DNA from: an uncultured Pseudomonadota bacterium
GTDB taxonomy: Bacteria; Myxococcota_A; UBA796; GCA-2862545
Reading direction: 5' to 3'
Assembly: GCA_913061235.1 (NCBI GenBank)
Contig: CAJXTB010000002.1
Span: forward strand, 1 to 64,000
DNA: 64,000 nt
Numbering within the stretch: the stretch's first letter is position 1; every line of letters starts with the position of its first letter. The notes under the pieces are model-generated. The model was not told the origin of the DNA. It worked only from the letters and a program-made list of their open reading frames with translations, and searched no databases. Position numbers and translations under genes: made by a program. Of the stretch, positions 1 through 9,276 are shown one piece after another.

Positions 1-189
1 CGTCGTCTCCGGTACACTGGTCGATGTCTTCGCAGATGCCGTCGCCATCGGTGTCTGGCTGTGCGTCGTCTCCGGTACACTGGTCGATGTCGTCGCAGAT
101 GCCATCGTCGTCGGAGTCGCCTTCGGCGTCGTCTCCGTCGCACTCGTCTTGATCATTGCAGACGCCGTCGCTGTCCGCGTCTTGGCCGT
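1..189 (-). repeat. 63-bp tandem coding repeats (21 residues each)
   Basis: A block beginning with gtcgtctccggtacactggt recurs at about positions 2 and 65, with a more diverged third copy at about 128, so the period is exactly 63 bp or 21 codons. Each unit encodes an Asp-rich calcium-binding loop with an I-D-Q-C-T-G-D-D-like core. The two leftmost copies are nearly identical at the DNA level, which suggests recent unit duplication. The array continues beyond the left edge. Confidence 0.85.
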
Positions 190-1318
190 TCAGTTCACCG
201 AAGCAGGGGTCGCAGTCATTCGGTACATCGTCGCCGTCGTCATCTAGGGTGTCGTCGAAGCCGGGGCACTGGTCTTCGCCGTTGAGGACGCCATCGTTGT
301 CGTCGTCACACATGTCGCCGCCGACTTGCACGTTGATGCTAGCGCCATCTGCGATGAAGCGGTCTTCTGCGACGACGCGGATTTCGTGCGCGCCTTCGCT
401 TAGCGCTGACGCTTCCAGCTCGATGGACTGGCCTTGGCCAATCGCGCCGTCCAACGTCGAAATCCACGAGTAGGTGACGTCTCCGACGCCGCCTTCTACA
501 GAGGCCGAGGCGGTGACGCTGTCGTCGGGTGGGCACAGCAGGTAGTTGTCCGTGGGAGAGTCGATGGTGACGTCTAGGTTGAACGAACTGCCGAAGGTGC
601 TGGAGATACCGGGTGTGGCGGTGTTGTTCGAGTGGTAGGCGATGGGCGTGAGGACCAGGCCGTTCGGAAGTGAGCCGACGGGGGCTTGTCCGGTGCTGGT
701 GTCGTTCGACAGGGTGGTGATTGTCAGCGGGTTCGAGAACAGAACGCTGGTAGCGTCGAACGGCAGGAAACCACCGAAGTTACCTGTGAACCCGCTAATG
801 CCCATGAGGCTCAACATGGGGTTGGTACCGCCGTTCGCGTACACGTTGTGGTCGGTTGCAACGACAAGGCCACCGCCGACGTCTTTGAGGTTGGTGTAGT
901 AGTTCGTGGTGACCTTTCGCCCTTCGTTGGTCTGGCGACCGCTGATGTACGAGCCGAGGAAGCGGCCATCCGCAATGACGTGGCCGCCGGACTGTCCGAC
1001 GTACCAATCAGCGACAGCTTGGATGTCCGTGGGGCGAACGTCACTCGAGGCAGACAAGTCGTACGACCAGATCTGGTCGAAGGGGTCGCCGGCAGCGTCC
1101 GCTTGCTCAATCGCTGCGGCCACCCCGCCCGGTGTCGCCTGTAGATTCACATATACGGTGTTCGGGGTCAGCAGTTGGAGTTCCGCATACGCGAAGCTAC
1201 CGTAGGCCACGTAGCTTCCGCCCCATTCGATGAACAGGACCTTGTCTTCGGTTGCCTGCGCAGCTGCCAGGTTGGGGGCAAGAATGGCGAGGGCTAGGAT
1301 GGGGGACAAGAACTTCAT
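1..1318 (-). CDS. Secreted protein with calcium-binding D-x-D (thrombospondin type 3-like) repeats, C-terminus outside window
   Basis: Only the first 439 codons are visible; the gene runs off the left edge. A signal peptide (residues 1 to about 21, ending AAAQA) marks export. Residues of about 22-240 form a globular domain with a Y-D-Q-I-W-S-Y-D-like strand that recalls glutamine-amidotransferase-like folds, but no function can be assigned. An Ig/PKD-like segment follows. The visible C-terminal part is made of Asp-rich units (D-x-D-x-D-G-x-x-D with paired Cys), typical of calcium-binding thrombospondin type 3 or MopE-like surface proteins. The start ATG at 1318 is the only one that yields a signal peptide. 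It is divergent from the uracil-DNA-glycosylase gene. Surface location is inferred. Confidence 0.8.
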   Translation of the reverse strand, partial: MKFLSPILALAILAPNLAAAQATEDKVLFIEWGGSYVAYGSFAYAELQLLTPNTVYVNLQATPGGVAAAIEQADAAGDPFDQIWSYDLSASSDVRPTDIQAVADWYVGQSGGHVIADGRFLGSYISGRQTNEGRKVTTNYYTNLKDVGGGLVVATDHNVYANGGTNPMLSLMGISGFTGNFGGFLPFDATSVLFSNPLTITTLSNDTSTGQAPVGSLPNGLVLTPIAYHSNNTATPGISSTFGSSFNLDVTIDSPTDNYLLCPPDDSVTASASVEGGVGDVTYSWISTLDGAIGQGQSIELEASALSEGAHEIRVVAEDRFIADGASINVQVGGDMCDDDNDGVLNGEDQCPGFDDTLDDDGDDVPNDCDPCFGELNGQDADSDGVCNDQDECDGDDAEGDSDDDGICDDIDQCTGDDAQPDTDGDGICEDIDQCTGDD

Positions 1319-1421
1319 GAGGGGCTCCGGCGCTGGCGCGCACGGTACCCGCTGACGGTTGGGTGCGCTAGGAAAGTCGTTCGGCCGTGCCAATGATGCT
1401 GGAAAAACTTTCGGAGCCCCT

Positions 1422-2006
1422 TTGTTTCAATCACTCGATCAGCTCCTTGCCGAGGTCCGAGGATGTTCGGTTTGCGACCTGCCGATGGGGCCTCGACCCG
1501 TGGTGTCCATTGCGTCGACAGCTCGGCTGGTCATCATTGGGCAAGCGCCAGGCACCAAGGTCCACGCTTCTGGCGTTCCGTGGGACGACCCGTCTGGCGA
1601 GCATCTCCGTGAGTGGCTCGCCATCGACTCTCGAACCTTCTACGACCCAAGGAAGGTCGCGATTGTCCCCATGGGATTTTGCTACCCGGGCAAGCGCAAA
1701 GGGGGAGATGCGCCTCCGAGACCCGAGTGTGCTCCGCTGTGGCATGAGCGACTGCTTGCCCATCTCCCGGATGACCGACTCACACTGTTGGTCGGACAGT
1801 ACGCACAGCGCGCTTATTTAGGGGCTCGTCGTAAGAAGACGCTGACAGAGACGGTGCGTGCGTGGCGGGAGTACGCGCCACAGTTCATCGTGACCCCGCA
1901 CCCGAGCTGGCGGAGTCGCGGTTGGATGACGAAGAACCCATTCTTTGCGGAAGAGGTCCTGCCAGCGCTTCAGGAACGACTGCACAGCCTGTTGTCCGAC
2001 AGCTAG
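1422..2006 (+). CDS. Uracil-DNA glycosylase family protein
   Basis: The protein belongs to the uracil-DNA glycosylase superfamily, which removes uracil or related damaged bases from DNA. It has a Cys pair near the N-terminus (C-S-V-C), the nucleotide-pocket motif G-Q-A-P-G followed by G-V-P-W-D-D-P-S-G, and a C-terminal H-P-S motif. These fit the small COG1573-like branch rather than classical Ung. The open frame reaches back to a TTG at 1359, but the TTG at 1422 is preceded by GGAG at 5-nt spacing and places the conserved L-A-E-V-R segment near the N-terminus, so I prefer it (194 aa). Its stop overlaps the stop of the convergent gene in a shared CTAG. Confidence 0.85.
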   Translation: MFQSLDQLLAEVRGCSVCDLPMGPRPVVSIASTARLVIIGQAPGTKVHASGVPWDDPSGEHLREWLAIDSRTFYDPRKVAIVPMGFCYPGKRKGGDAPPRPECAPLWHERLLAHLPDDRLTLLVGQYAQRAYLGARRKKTLTETVRAWREYAPQFIVTPHPSWRSRGWMTKNPFFAEEVLPALQERLHSLLSDS

Positions 2007-2215
2007 CCCGTGAAGTGCGCAGGGCAGACGTCGCCGGCCTCGGTGACGAACATGTCGCCCTTTGCGAAGGTCTCGCCGCAGGTCACACAGGCGGCCTGTT
2101 CGGTGCTGCCCGTACCGGCACTGTCGGAGCTCGTCTTGGCGGGGTCACGCTTTTGGCGACGTTCTCCGGCCTTGTCGTTGTCGCGGTACATCTTGCCGGT
2201 TCCCGGGTATGCCAT
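2003..2215 (-). CDS. Small zinc-finger-like protein of unknown function
   Basis: This is a 70-residue hydrophilic, charged protein. The first 40 residues are rich in Lys, Arg and Asp. The C-terminus holds C43-x-x-C46 and C64-x-x-H67, which would form one zinc site. The frame extends to 2251, but the ATG at 2215 follows a strong GGAAGGAG ribosome site and is the likely start. Its stop overlaps tail to tail (CTAG, 2003-2006) with the uracil-DNA-glycosylase gene. No known function; DNA, RNA or protein binding is possible. Confidence 0.7.
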   Translation of the reverse strand: MAYPGTGKMYRDNDKAGERRQKRDPAKTSSDSAGTGSTEQAACVTCGETFAKGDMFVTEAGDVCPAHFTG

Positions 2216-2537
2216 GGTGCTCCTTCCTGAGGTTCGGCCATAGGTAGCCACCTTCCCCGACTACGCAAGCAAGTTCGATGGGGGAGTGGTGCTGGCATTC
2301 ATGAAAAAACGTCTCCAGTCGACTGGGAGTGTTGCCGCCAACCGGTTTTGGGGTCAAGAGGGACGGTGACGCACTTGCGGTATCGCGTGCGTCCGCGGAG
2401 CCTTCACCGGCCCCCACTCGCAGGACCTTCCCTGCAAAACCCTTCATCTCTTGCCGAACGGAGCGCAGGTTGAACGACGTGAATACACAGTCGATCCCGC
2501 AATTCCGGCATCGGGCAAGAGAGCACAGGAGTGTCTC
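2216..2537. other. Divergent intergenic region upstream of rng
   Basis: These 322 bases separate the leftward zinc-finger gene from rng and must hold promoters for both. The rng ribosome site (CAGGAG, 6 nt before ATG 2538) lies at the right end. I see no clear sigma-70 boxes, terminator or RNA gene. A long leader for rng would fit the 5'-UTR autoregulation known for RNase E in E. coli, but nothing here proves that. Confidence 0.5.
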
Positions 2538-4061
2538 ATGGCGTCGGAAATCATCTGCAATACCACCGGCCAGGAAACGCGCGTAGCGCTCATGGAAAAC
2601 GGCCGTTTGGCCGAGCTATTGGTGGACCGCGGAGATGAGCGCGGATTTGTAGGAAATGTCTACCTGGGGCGCGTGGTTCGCGTTCTTCCCGGCATGCAGG
2701 CAGCGTTTGTGGACATTGGTCTCGAGCGCGCCGCGTTTCTGTACGTAGGCGACATCTACCCAGACGTGTTGAAGCTCTCCGAGCGCAACAAGCAGTTGGC
2801 TGATGGTGCTCCTCCCGTCGCAGATGACAAGCCACGCAGTCGCACAAAGCCCGGCCAGCCTCCCATTCAGGACCTCCTGAAAGAAGGCCAGCAAATTGTC
2901 GTTCAGGTCGCCAAAGACCCGATTGGGACCAAGGGCGCACGCGTCACTACTCAGATCGCATTGCCCGGTCGTTTCATGGTGTTCATGCCTACGGTCGAAC
3001 ACGTGGGCATCAGCCGGCGAATCGACAAGGACAAGGAACGCCGCCGCCTGCGCGAGTTCGTTGAGAAGCACCGGCAGAAAGGGGCGGGCTTCATTGTTCG
3101 CACCGTCTGTGCGAATCAGCCGACCGAAGTGCTGGAAGCGGACATGGAGTACCTGCAGACCACCTGGAAGCGCATCGAAGACCAAGCCGGCAAGAAGAAG
3201 GCGCCGTTTGGACTTCACACCGACCATGGCTTGGTCATTCGTGCCGTGCGCGACCTGTATGATGAGCAAATCGACCGTATGGTCGTGGACTCCAAGAAGA
3301 TTTTTGATGACGTCCGCGCGTTCATGGGCGACTTCATGCCGCACCTCAAAGAGCGGGTGCACCTTTACAAAGGCAAAGAGCCAGTCTTCGACACCTATGG
3401 TGTGGAGATGGAGATCAGCCGGTCTCTGGGCCGTAAGGTCGGCCTGAAGTCGGGTGGCTACTTGGTCATTGACCAGACCGAAGCGCTGATGGCGATTGAC
3501 GTGAACTCCGGCAAGTTCGTCGGTACGTTCTCCCTCGAAGAGACCACCTTGATGACGAACATCGAGGCGGCTGAAGAAGTCGTTCACCAGCTGCGCCTGC
3601 GCAACATGGGCGGCATCATCATCATTGACTTTATTGACATGGATGCCGAGAGCAACCGTGAAAAGGTCTGGAGGAAGCTCGATGACGCGCTCCGCAAGGA
3701 CCGCGCACGAACCAATGTGATGAAGATTAGCGACTTGGGTCTTGTGGAAATGACCCGCAAGCGCACCCAAGAGGGCCTCGACCGCTACATGATGGAGGAG
3801 TGTCCCACCTGCCGGGGCACCGCAGTTGTCCGCTCACGCGCCACGCTGGCCTACGATATTCTTCGCGAAGTACGCCGAGAAGCGGAGCGTCAGCCCACAG
3901 CAGAGACCGTGTTCGTCAACACCACTCCGGCTATCGCTGACATGCTGTACGGCGAGCGATTCGTGGACTTGGAGCAAATCGAGGGTGAGGTCGGCCGGCA
4001 AGTGGTGATTCGCGCCCACGGTCACTACCATCCCGAGCAATACGAGGTCTACGGAAGGTGA
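2538..4061 (+). CDS. rng: Ribonuclease E/G family endoribonuclease (RNase G-like)
   Basis: The 507-aa protein is RNase G-sized, without the long C-terminal scaffold of RNase E. It would cleave single-stranded AU-rich RNA in 16S rRNA maturation and mRNA decay. The N-terminal S1-like region (V-Y-L-G-R-V, Q-A-A-F-V-D-I-G) is followed by the RNase H-like and DNase I-like regions. The metal-binding aspartates lie in A-I-D-V-N-S-G and I-I-D-F-I-D-M, and the zinc-link Cys pair in C-P-T-C-R-G. The frame opens at 2451, but ATG 2538 has CAGGAG at 6-nt spacing and gives the family N-terminus M-A-S-E-I-I. The stop overlaps the next gene (GTGA), so this is the first gene of the rng-DUF502-recD2 run. Confidence 0.95.
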   Translation: MASEIICNTTGQETRVALMENGRLAELLVDRGDERGFVGNVYLGRVVRVLPGMQAAFVDIGLERAAFLYVGDIYPDVLKLSERNKQLADGAPPVADDKPRSRTKPGQPPIQDLLKEGQQIVVQVAKDPIGTKGARVTTQIALPGRFMVFMPTVEHVGISRRIDKDKERRRLREFVEKHRQKGAGFIVRTVCANQPTEVLEADMEYLQTTWKRIEDQAGKKKAPFGLHTDHGLVIRAVRDLYDEQIDRMVVDSKKIFDDVRAFMGDFMPHLKERVHLYKGKEPVFDTYGVEMEISRSLGRKVGLKSGGYLVIDQTEALMAIDVNSGKFVGTFSLEETTLMTNIEAAEEVVHQLRLRNMGGIIIIDFIDMDAESNREKVWRKLDDALRKDRARTNVMKISDLGLVEMTRKRTQEGLDRYMMEECPTCRGTAVVRSRATLAYDILREVRREAERQPTAETVFVNTTPAIADMLYGERFVDLEQIEGEVGRQVVIRAHGHYHPEQYEVYGR

Positions 4062-4735
4062 CCGTAGGACAGCGCATTCGGCAAGCGCTGTTCGCGGGGC
4101 TGCTCGTGTTGGGCCCCATCGCGGTCACTGCGTGGCTCTTGGTGTTCTTGGTTGGCTTCCTCGAAGGCATTGTGCGTCTGCTGCCAGACGCCATTCAGCC
4201 CGAGAACCTACTGGGCTTTCCCATTCCAGGGCTTGGCCTCGTTCTGGCCGTCATCACCGTGCTCTTCGTGGGACTCGTCACGCGGAGCTACGTCGGTGGC
4301 CGTATCGTCGTCACCTATGAGCGCTTGCTGGCTCGCGTTCCTGTCCTGAGCGGCGTGTACTCCGGGGTCAAGCAGCTCATGGAGGCGCTGTTTGCTGGGG
4401 AAAGGGGCAACTTTCGCAAGGTTGTGATGATTGAGTGGCCACGGCGCGGCGTGCGGGCCATCGCCTTTCACACCGGCGAGTCTTTCGTTCAGCCTGACTC
4501 CGGCGAGGTCTGGGTCAACATCTTCCTGCCCACGACCCCCAACCCGACCAGTGGCTACTACTTGGTGATCCCCGAGCATGATGTGGTGCTGCTCGACCTG
4601 TCCGTTGAGGACGCCTTCAAGCTCATCATGAGTGCCGGAATCGTGGCGCCTAGGGGTGGCATGCGCTTGAAAGATGATGGGGCATGGCCCGTCGGCGCAT
4701 TGCCGACGGAGGAGATCACCCGGGAAACACCTTGA
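4058..4735 (+). CDS. DUF502 family membrane protein
   Basis: A 225-aa inner-membrane protein with two N-terminal transmembrane segments (about residues 10-35 and 50-75). A conserved soluble part follows, with Y-S-G-V-K-Q, E-W-P-R-R-G and F-L-P-T-T-P-N-P-T-S-G-Y motifs characteristic of DUF502. The biochemical role of the family is not established. It starts with GTG overlapping the rng stop in GTGA, and its own TGA overlaps a TTG that probably starts recD2, so the three genes are likely co-translated. No functional link to RNA decay or DNA repair is evident from the sequence. Confidence 0.9.
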   Translation: MTVGQRIRQALFAGLLVLGPIAVTAWLLVFLVGFLEGIVRLLPDAIQPENLLGFPIPGLGLVLAVITVLFVGLVTRSYVGGRIVVTYERLLARVPVLSGVYSGVKQLMEALFAGERGNFRKVVMIEWPRRGVRAIAFHTGESFVQPDSGEVWVNIFLPTTPNPTSGYYLVIPEHDVVLLDLSVEDAFKLIMSAGIVAPRGGMRLKDDGAWPVGALPTEEITRETP

Positions 4736-6924
4736 CCTGGCTGGAAGGTCGTGTCTCGCGTCTTGTGTGGCGGTCGGAGGAGACCGGCTGGACGGTCTTG
4801 CGCTTGGTTGTAGACGACAAGGAGCACACCGTCGTCGGTGACCTGGGTGGAATCTTGGGAGACGACGACCCCACGGGAACCTTCCTGGCCGTAGAAGGCG
4901 AGTCCGAAAAGCACTCGGTTCACGGCTCACAGTTCAAGGCGACGGGCGTCATTCATGGCCTGCCACGCACGCTCTTGGGCCTAGAAGTCTACCTGGCATC
5001 CGCCGGTGTTCCGGGCGTAGGTCCCATCCTTGCCAAGCGCATCGTCAAGGCCTTTGGTGAACGCTCCCTGTCGGTCATCGAGAAGGAGCCCGAGCGTCTC
5101 ACGGAGGTGGACGGCATTTCACAGAAGCGTGCCGACGCCATTCGTGACCGCTGGATCCATGACGAGCAGGGCAGGGCCACGACGGTGTTGTTGATGGGGC
5201 TCGGCTTGTCTCGCCGTCTCGTCCACCGCATCCGCGAGCGCTACGGCGACGAGACCGGCAAGGTCGTCACAATGACGCCATTCCGATTGATGGACGAGGT
5301 CTCGGGAATTGGGTTCAAGACCGCCGACGGCCTCGCTCAGCGAGCCGGTGTGGCGCTCGACGACCCCGCACGGGTTGCCGCCGCCGTAGACCACGTGCTC
5401 AAGCTCCAAGAGAAAGAAGGCCACACCGCGGTGCCCATCGAGATTGTGGTTCAGGGGTTGCGCGGTCTCGGTGTGCCGGATGCCGGCCTCAAGGAAGTCT
5501 TGGACGAGCGCGCACTCACCGGTCGTGTACGCATCGAAGACGACGTGTTGTTTCGTCCAATCCTTCATGCGTCCGAGTGGACGATTGCCGAGACGTTGCT
5601 TCAGATTCATGCCAAACGCAACGCGGCCCAGACGGACGATGCTGACCTCATTGAGCGCGCGGCTCGGTGGGTGGGTGTGACGCTAGACCCTACACAAGCG
5701 GACGCTGTGGCGGCTGCCCTGCGTGGCGGCGTTGTCGTCATCACGGGTGGACCAGGAACGGGAAAGACCACGCTCGTGCGAGTGCTCTTGCGGGCTGCTC
5801 GTGAGCGCCAGATGGACTGGCTGCTGGCATCACCCACCGGCCGGGCGGCGAAGCGCTTGGAAGAGGCGAGTGGGGAGCCGGCGAGTACTGTTCATCGCTT
5901 GCTGGAGTTCCGCCCAGACCTAGGCGGGTTCCAAAAGTCAGTGAGCAACCCGCTCGAAGCAGACGGCGTGCTCATTGACGAGTCATCCATGCTCGATGTG
6001 GCCTTGATGAAAGCGGTATTGCTGGCGATTCCGGACGACTGCGGCTTGGTGTTGGTCGGAGATGCCGACCAGCTTCCGAGTGTGGGCGTAGGGCGAATCC
6101 TCGCAGACATCATCGACAGTGGCGTCATCCCAGTGGTGCGTCTGACGACCATCCATCGTCAGGCCATGGACTCGGGCATCATTGCGGCGGCCAGTCAGAT
6201 CCATCAGGGAGTACGGCCGCTATCGGGGCAGCACTCCGGGCATAGCGACTTCTTTGTCATTGAGCGGGACAACCCCGAGCATGCTCGTGAGACCTTGCTG
6301 ACCGTCGTTGCCAAGCGCCTCGCCAGTCAAGGCTTTGACCCCATCACCGATGTCCAGGTACTCGCACCAACCCGCCGTGGGCCTCTGGGTACAGAGATGC
6401 TCAACCAGGCGGTACAGGGCGCATTGAATCCGGATGGTCAGGCGCTGGCGAAGCTGGGAGAGAAGTCCCTGCGCATGGGCGACCGCGTCCTGTGCATCCG
6501 CAATCGCTACGACCTAGAGGTGTTCAACGGAGATGTTGGCGTGGTCCTCAAGAAGACCGCTGACGGCATTGATGTGGACATGGATGGTCGAAAAGTCTCC
6601 TTCGCTTGGGAAGACCTGTCGGACCTTGACCTGGCTTGGGCCATGACCGTGCACAAAGCGCAGGGAAGCGAGTACCCCGCTGTGGTCCTGGCGCTTCACG
6701 ACAGCCACCACCTGCTTCTGCGACGCAGCCTTCTGTACACAGCGGTCACTCGGGCCAGCAAGTTCCTGTGCATTGTCGGCAGCCGCCGCGCCCTAGATCG
6801 AGCGGTAGGCGACATTGGGGGTGTAACCAGGCGAACCCGGCTACAAAAACGGCTCATTGAGGCTCGTTCAGCGTCGGCCACACAGGGCGCCGAGGTCCAT
6901 CCCTTTAGTGAGCCGGAAGCGTGA
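4732..6924 (+). CDS. recD2: ATP-dependent DNA helicase RecD2 (SF1B)
   Basis: RecD2/YrrC-type 5'-3' DNA helicase for DNA repair in organisms where RecD is not necessarily part of RecBCD. An OB-like N-terminal domain (E-E-T-G-W-T-V-L) is followed by tandem helix-hairpin-helix segments (G-V-G-P-I-L-A-K-R). The helicase core has Walker A G-G-P-G-T-G-K-T-T near residue 340, a D-E-S-S-M motif II, and a C-terminal T-V-H-K-A-Q-G-S-E-Y motif. Length is about 730 aa, close to the 715 aa of Deinococcus RecD2. Two starts are possible: ATG 4684, overlapping DUF502 by 52 bp, or TTG 4732, forming a TTGA overlap, which I prefer. The 3' end overlaps the convergent gene by 20 bp. Confidence 0.92.
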   Translation: MTWLEGRVSRLVWRSEETGWTVLRLVVDDKEHTVVGDLGGILGDDDPTGTFLAVEGESEKHSVHGSQFKATGVIHGLPRTLLGLEVYLASAGVPGVGPILAKRIVKAFGERSLSVIEKEPERLTEVDGISQKRADAIRDRWIHDEQGRATTVLLMGLGLSRRLVHRIRERYGDETGKVVTMTPFRLMDEVSGIGFKTADGLAQRAGVALDDPARVAAAVDHVLKLQEKEGHTAVPIEIVVQGLRGLGVPDAGLKEVLDERALTGRVRIEDDVLFRPILHASEWTIAETLLQIHAKRNAAQTDDADLIERAARWVGVTLDPTQADAVAAALRGGVVVITGGPGTGKTTLVRVLLRAARERQMDWLLASPTGRAAKRLEEASGEPASTVHRLLEFRPDLGGFQKSVSNPLEADGVLIDESSMLDVALMKAVLLAIPDDCGLVLVGDADQLPSVGVGRILADIIDSGVIPVVRLTTIHRQAMDSGIIAAASQIHQGVRPLSGQHSGHSDFFVIERDNPEHARETLLTVVAKRLASQGFDPITDVQVLAPTRRGPLGTEMLNQAVQGALNPDGQALAKLGEKSLRMGDRVLCIRNRYDLEVFNGDVGVVLKKTADGIDVDMDGRKVSFAWEDLSDLDLAWAMTVHKAQGSEYPAVVLALHDSHHLLLRRSLLYTAVTRASKFLCIVGSRRALDRAVGDIGGVTRRTRLQKRLIEARSASATQGAEVHPFSEPEA

Positions 6925-9142
6925 CAGCACCATTGCGGGCTTGCTCAACGAGCTCCAACTGCATGGGCAACAAGCTGTCTTCGAGAGACCGCATCGAGCT
7001 CTGAACGCCGCCGTATGCGAGCATCTGGTTGTCGTCTGTGATGATGGTGCCCATTGCCGCGTACCGGCGCAGTCCTTCGCCGTCTAGACGCACCGCTTCG
7101 GCCACGTCGGCCGGTGGAAGCAGCCGCTGTTCGACAGGGCGGTCAAACCCGGGCCACGACGCTCCGAGAGGTGTGGATTGACCTGCTTTGCGGCCCAACA
7201 AGATGCCGGTTCGGCCTTCGGGGTCAATCCACAGAATGCTGTCGTCGAACACGGCCTGGAAGGTCGCTGCCACAGAGGCGGACAGGTGTGGCGACAGTAG
7301 GTGGAAGGGCACCCACTGAGCGGCAACGCCGTCGTCGCTCATGGCCGCTGCTGCGAGCTCGTAGAACTCCTTGCTGTACAGCGCGTTTACGCCTGCGAAG
7401 AACGGGGGCATGGGCTCAAGCGTGACCACATCATAGGTCTTCTGAGTGCGACGCAGCCAAGCGCGGCCGTCCATCACATTGGGTGTGACACGGGGGTCAT
7501 CCAGCACGCCTTCATTGACGTCGAAGTAATGCGCGACCTCAAATACCCGCGCGTTGATGTCCACAACATCTACGCTCTGTGGCCCTTCGTGGCGCACGCC
7601 GTTGGTGGTTTGGCCCGTTCCCATACAGATGATGAGAGCCGATTCGGGGTCGGGGTGAAGCATCATTGGCAGGTGCCCCATCCAGGCCATGTAGGACGTC
7701 GACCAGTGCTCGCTCGCCGCCTGAAAACCGTCGATCACTAAGGCGCGGTCGCCGTTTTCGTATTCGACGACGGCCACGGTAGCGTCGGGGCCTTCGCGGA
7801 AGTCGAGCAGCGCGTACTCATCCTCCATGACCCGGCCCACCAGACGGTCTTTGCCGACACCACTCTGGGCGAAGAAGGCCACGAGCAGGGCAATGGCCAG
7901 AGCACCACCGCCGAACACACGGGAGCGACCCGGGGCGACAGCGACTCCCGCAATCGTCAGCACGGCACCAATCACGCACGATGTGCCAACGAGGCCGAAC
8001 AGCGGCAACAGTACCCACGCACCGCCAATGGCTCCGAACACTGCAGCGATGGTGTTCACCGCGTACAATCGCGACCAGGTCTTCGGTGAATCGGCGCGGT
8101 CTAGCAGCCACGGAAGTGGAACACCGAGCAGGAAGATGGGTGGACCCAAGATGGTGAGGGTCAGCGCGAACCACATGGGCACCACGACGAGGTAGAAAGG
8201 ACCATGGTGAATGGCGAGCTGGTCGAAGCGCTCAATGAGGGGTGTGACGAGCACAACGACCACGCCGCAGGCGGCGAGAACACCGCCAAGTGGTACCTTT
8301 TCTCGTTGAAGGTAGGGCACGATTCGGGTGGCCGCAGCCAGCGCTACAAGCACCGCGGCAAGCATGACCGCGAAGGCTTCCGTGGTGCTCCACAGGGCGG
8401 AGCGCAGCGCGCGGAACCAAGCGATTTCAAGGGCGAAGGTTGAAAACCCAGTCACGGCCACCAGGACCATTGCAGCGGTCGCAGGCAGCTCGCCAACGGG
8501 TGCGCTCGGAGCCGAAGTGCTCTGTTCAACCGGATTGCCTTCGGGCAAGGCGAAGGCGACAGCGCACACCGCTAGGTCGACTGCCGCTACCAAGATGGCG
8601 CTCCCGAAGACGCCCAGTAGTGGCAGGACCAAGAAGGCGACGCCGATGGTTCCAATCGCCGCACCCAGGGTGTTCAGACCGTACAAGCCTGAGATCGACG
8701 TATTGAACTGGCGAGCCATGAGGCCGAAGACGGGGATGGTGGCGCCCATTGCGAGGGTGGGCGGGCCTAGAATGAGGGCGATTCCAACAAGGTGAATCCA
8801 AGGCCCTGCAGTCGGGCTCTGCGCGTACAGCGAGGCGTCGACACCCTCCAGTGCAGCGAATGCCGGTGCCAGGGCGAGCCCTGAAATTCCTACCAACGCC
8901 TCAAGCGCGCCGTACAGACGAACGGGGCGGCGAACCGTGCGACCGCGCAGCCAACGGCCCATGGCGAGCGCACCCAGGGTCATTCCACCCATCAACGTGG
9001 CTAAGGTGATGGCCGTGCCTTGGGCGGAGACTCCGAGCGCCAGCGACGCGCGAAGCTGCCAGATCACCTCCCATGACAGCGCTGCGAGGCCGGCGCAGAC
9101 CACCATGACGTGGACGGCCAACCGCGATTGCGAACTGCTCAT
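6905..9142 (-). CDS. Polytopic membrane protein fused to a spermidine synthase-like domain
   Basis: A 745-aa two-part protein. Residues 1 to about 440 form many transmembrane helices resembling the MFS-like segments of fused spermidine synthases. Residues of about 470-720 form a Rossmann methyltransferase-like domain with C-M-G-T-G-Q-T-T as nucleotide loop, V-D-V-V-D-I-N and a D-V-V-T-L-E-P-M-P-P motif. The usual Asp of the spermidine synthase active site (D-x-x-x-P) is replaced around L-E-P-M, so aminopropyl transfer is uncertain. ATG 9142 follows GGAGG at 5-nt spacing; the frame reaches 9160. It is divergent from the 9277 gene and convergent with recD2. Confidence 0.85.
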   Translation of the reverse strand: MSSSQSRLAVHVMVVCAGLAALSWEVIWQLRASLALGVSAQGTAITLATLMGGMTLGALAMGRWLRGRTVRRPVRLYGALEALVGISGLALAPAFAALEGVDASLYAQSPTAGPWIHLVGIALILGPPTLAMGATIPVFGLMARQFNTSISGLYGLNTLGAAIGTIGVAFLVLPLLGVFGSAILVAAVDLAVCAVAFALPEGNPVEQSTSAPSAPVGELPATAAMVLVAVTGFSTFALEIAWFRALRSALWSTTEAFAVMLAAVLVALAAATRIVPYLQREKVPLGGVLAACGVVVVLVTPLIERFDQLAIHHGPFYLVVVPMWFALTLTILGPPIFLLGVPLPWLLDRADSPKTWSRLYAVNTIAAVFGAIGGAWVLLPLFGLVGTSCVIGAVLTIAGVAVAPGRSRVFGGGALAIALLVAFFAQSGVGKDRLVGRVMEDEYALLDFREGPDATVAVVEYENGDRALVIDGFQAASEHWSTSYMAWMGHLPMMLHPDPESALIICMGTGQTTNGVRHEGPQSVDVVDINARVFEVAHYFDVNEGVLDDPRVTPNVMDGRAWLRRTQKTYDVVTLEPMPPFFAGVNALYSKEFYELAAAAMSDDGVAAQWVPFHLLSPHLSASVAATFQAVFDDSILWIDPEGRTGILLGRKAGQSTPLGASWPGFDRPVEQRLLPPADVAEAVRLDGEGLRRYAAMGTIITDDNQMLAYGGVQSSMRSLEDSLLPMQLELVEQARNGAVTLPAH

Positions 9143-9276
9143 GAGTACCTCCAGCGGCATGGTAGCGAAGCTGGAAAATCCGCGTTCGTAGATGGGCTGA
9201 CCACAGCCACTGTTGCGTGACGCACAGGTAGTTCTTGGTCAACGCCAGTTACAGACCCAAGACAAGGAGCGCACGA

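Noticed and set aside
1-189. CRISPR array from the regular 63-bp repeats
   Set aside because: The repeats have no unique spacers, keep an open frame and encode calcium-binding loops.
2616-3770. 384-codon minus-strand ORF opposite rng
   Set aside because: It is the antisense shadow of a highly conserved RNase G gene and has no recognisable domain or ribosome site.
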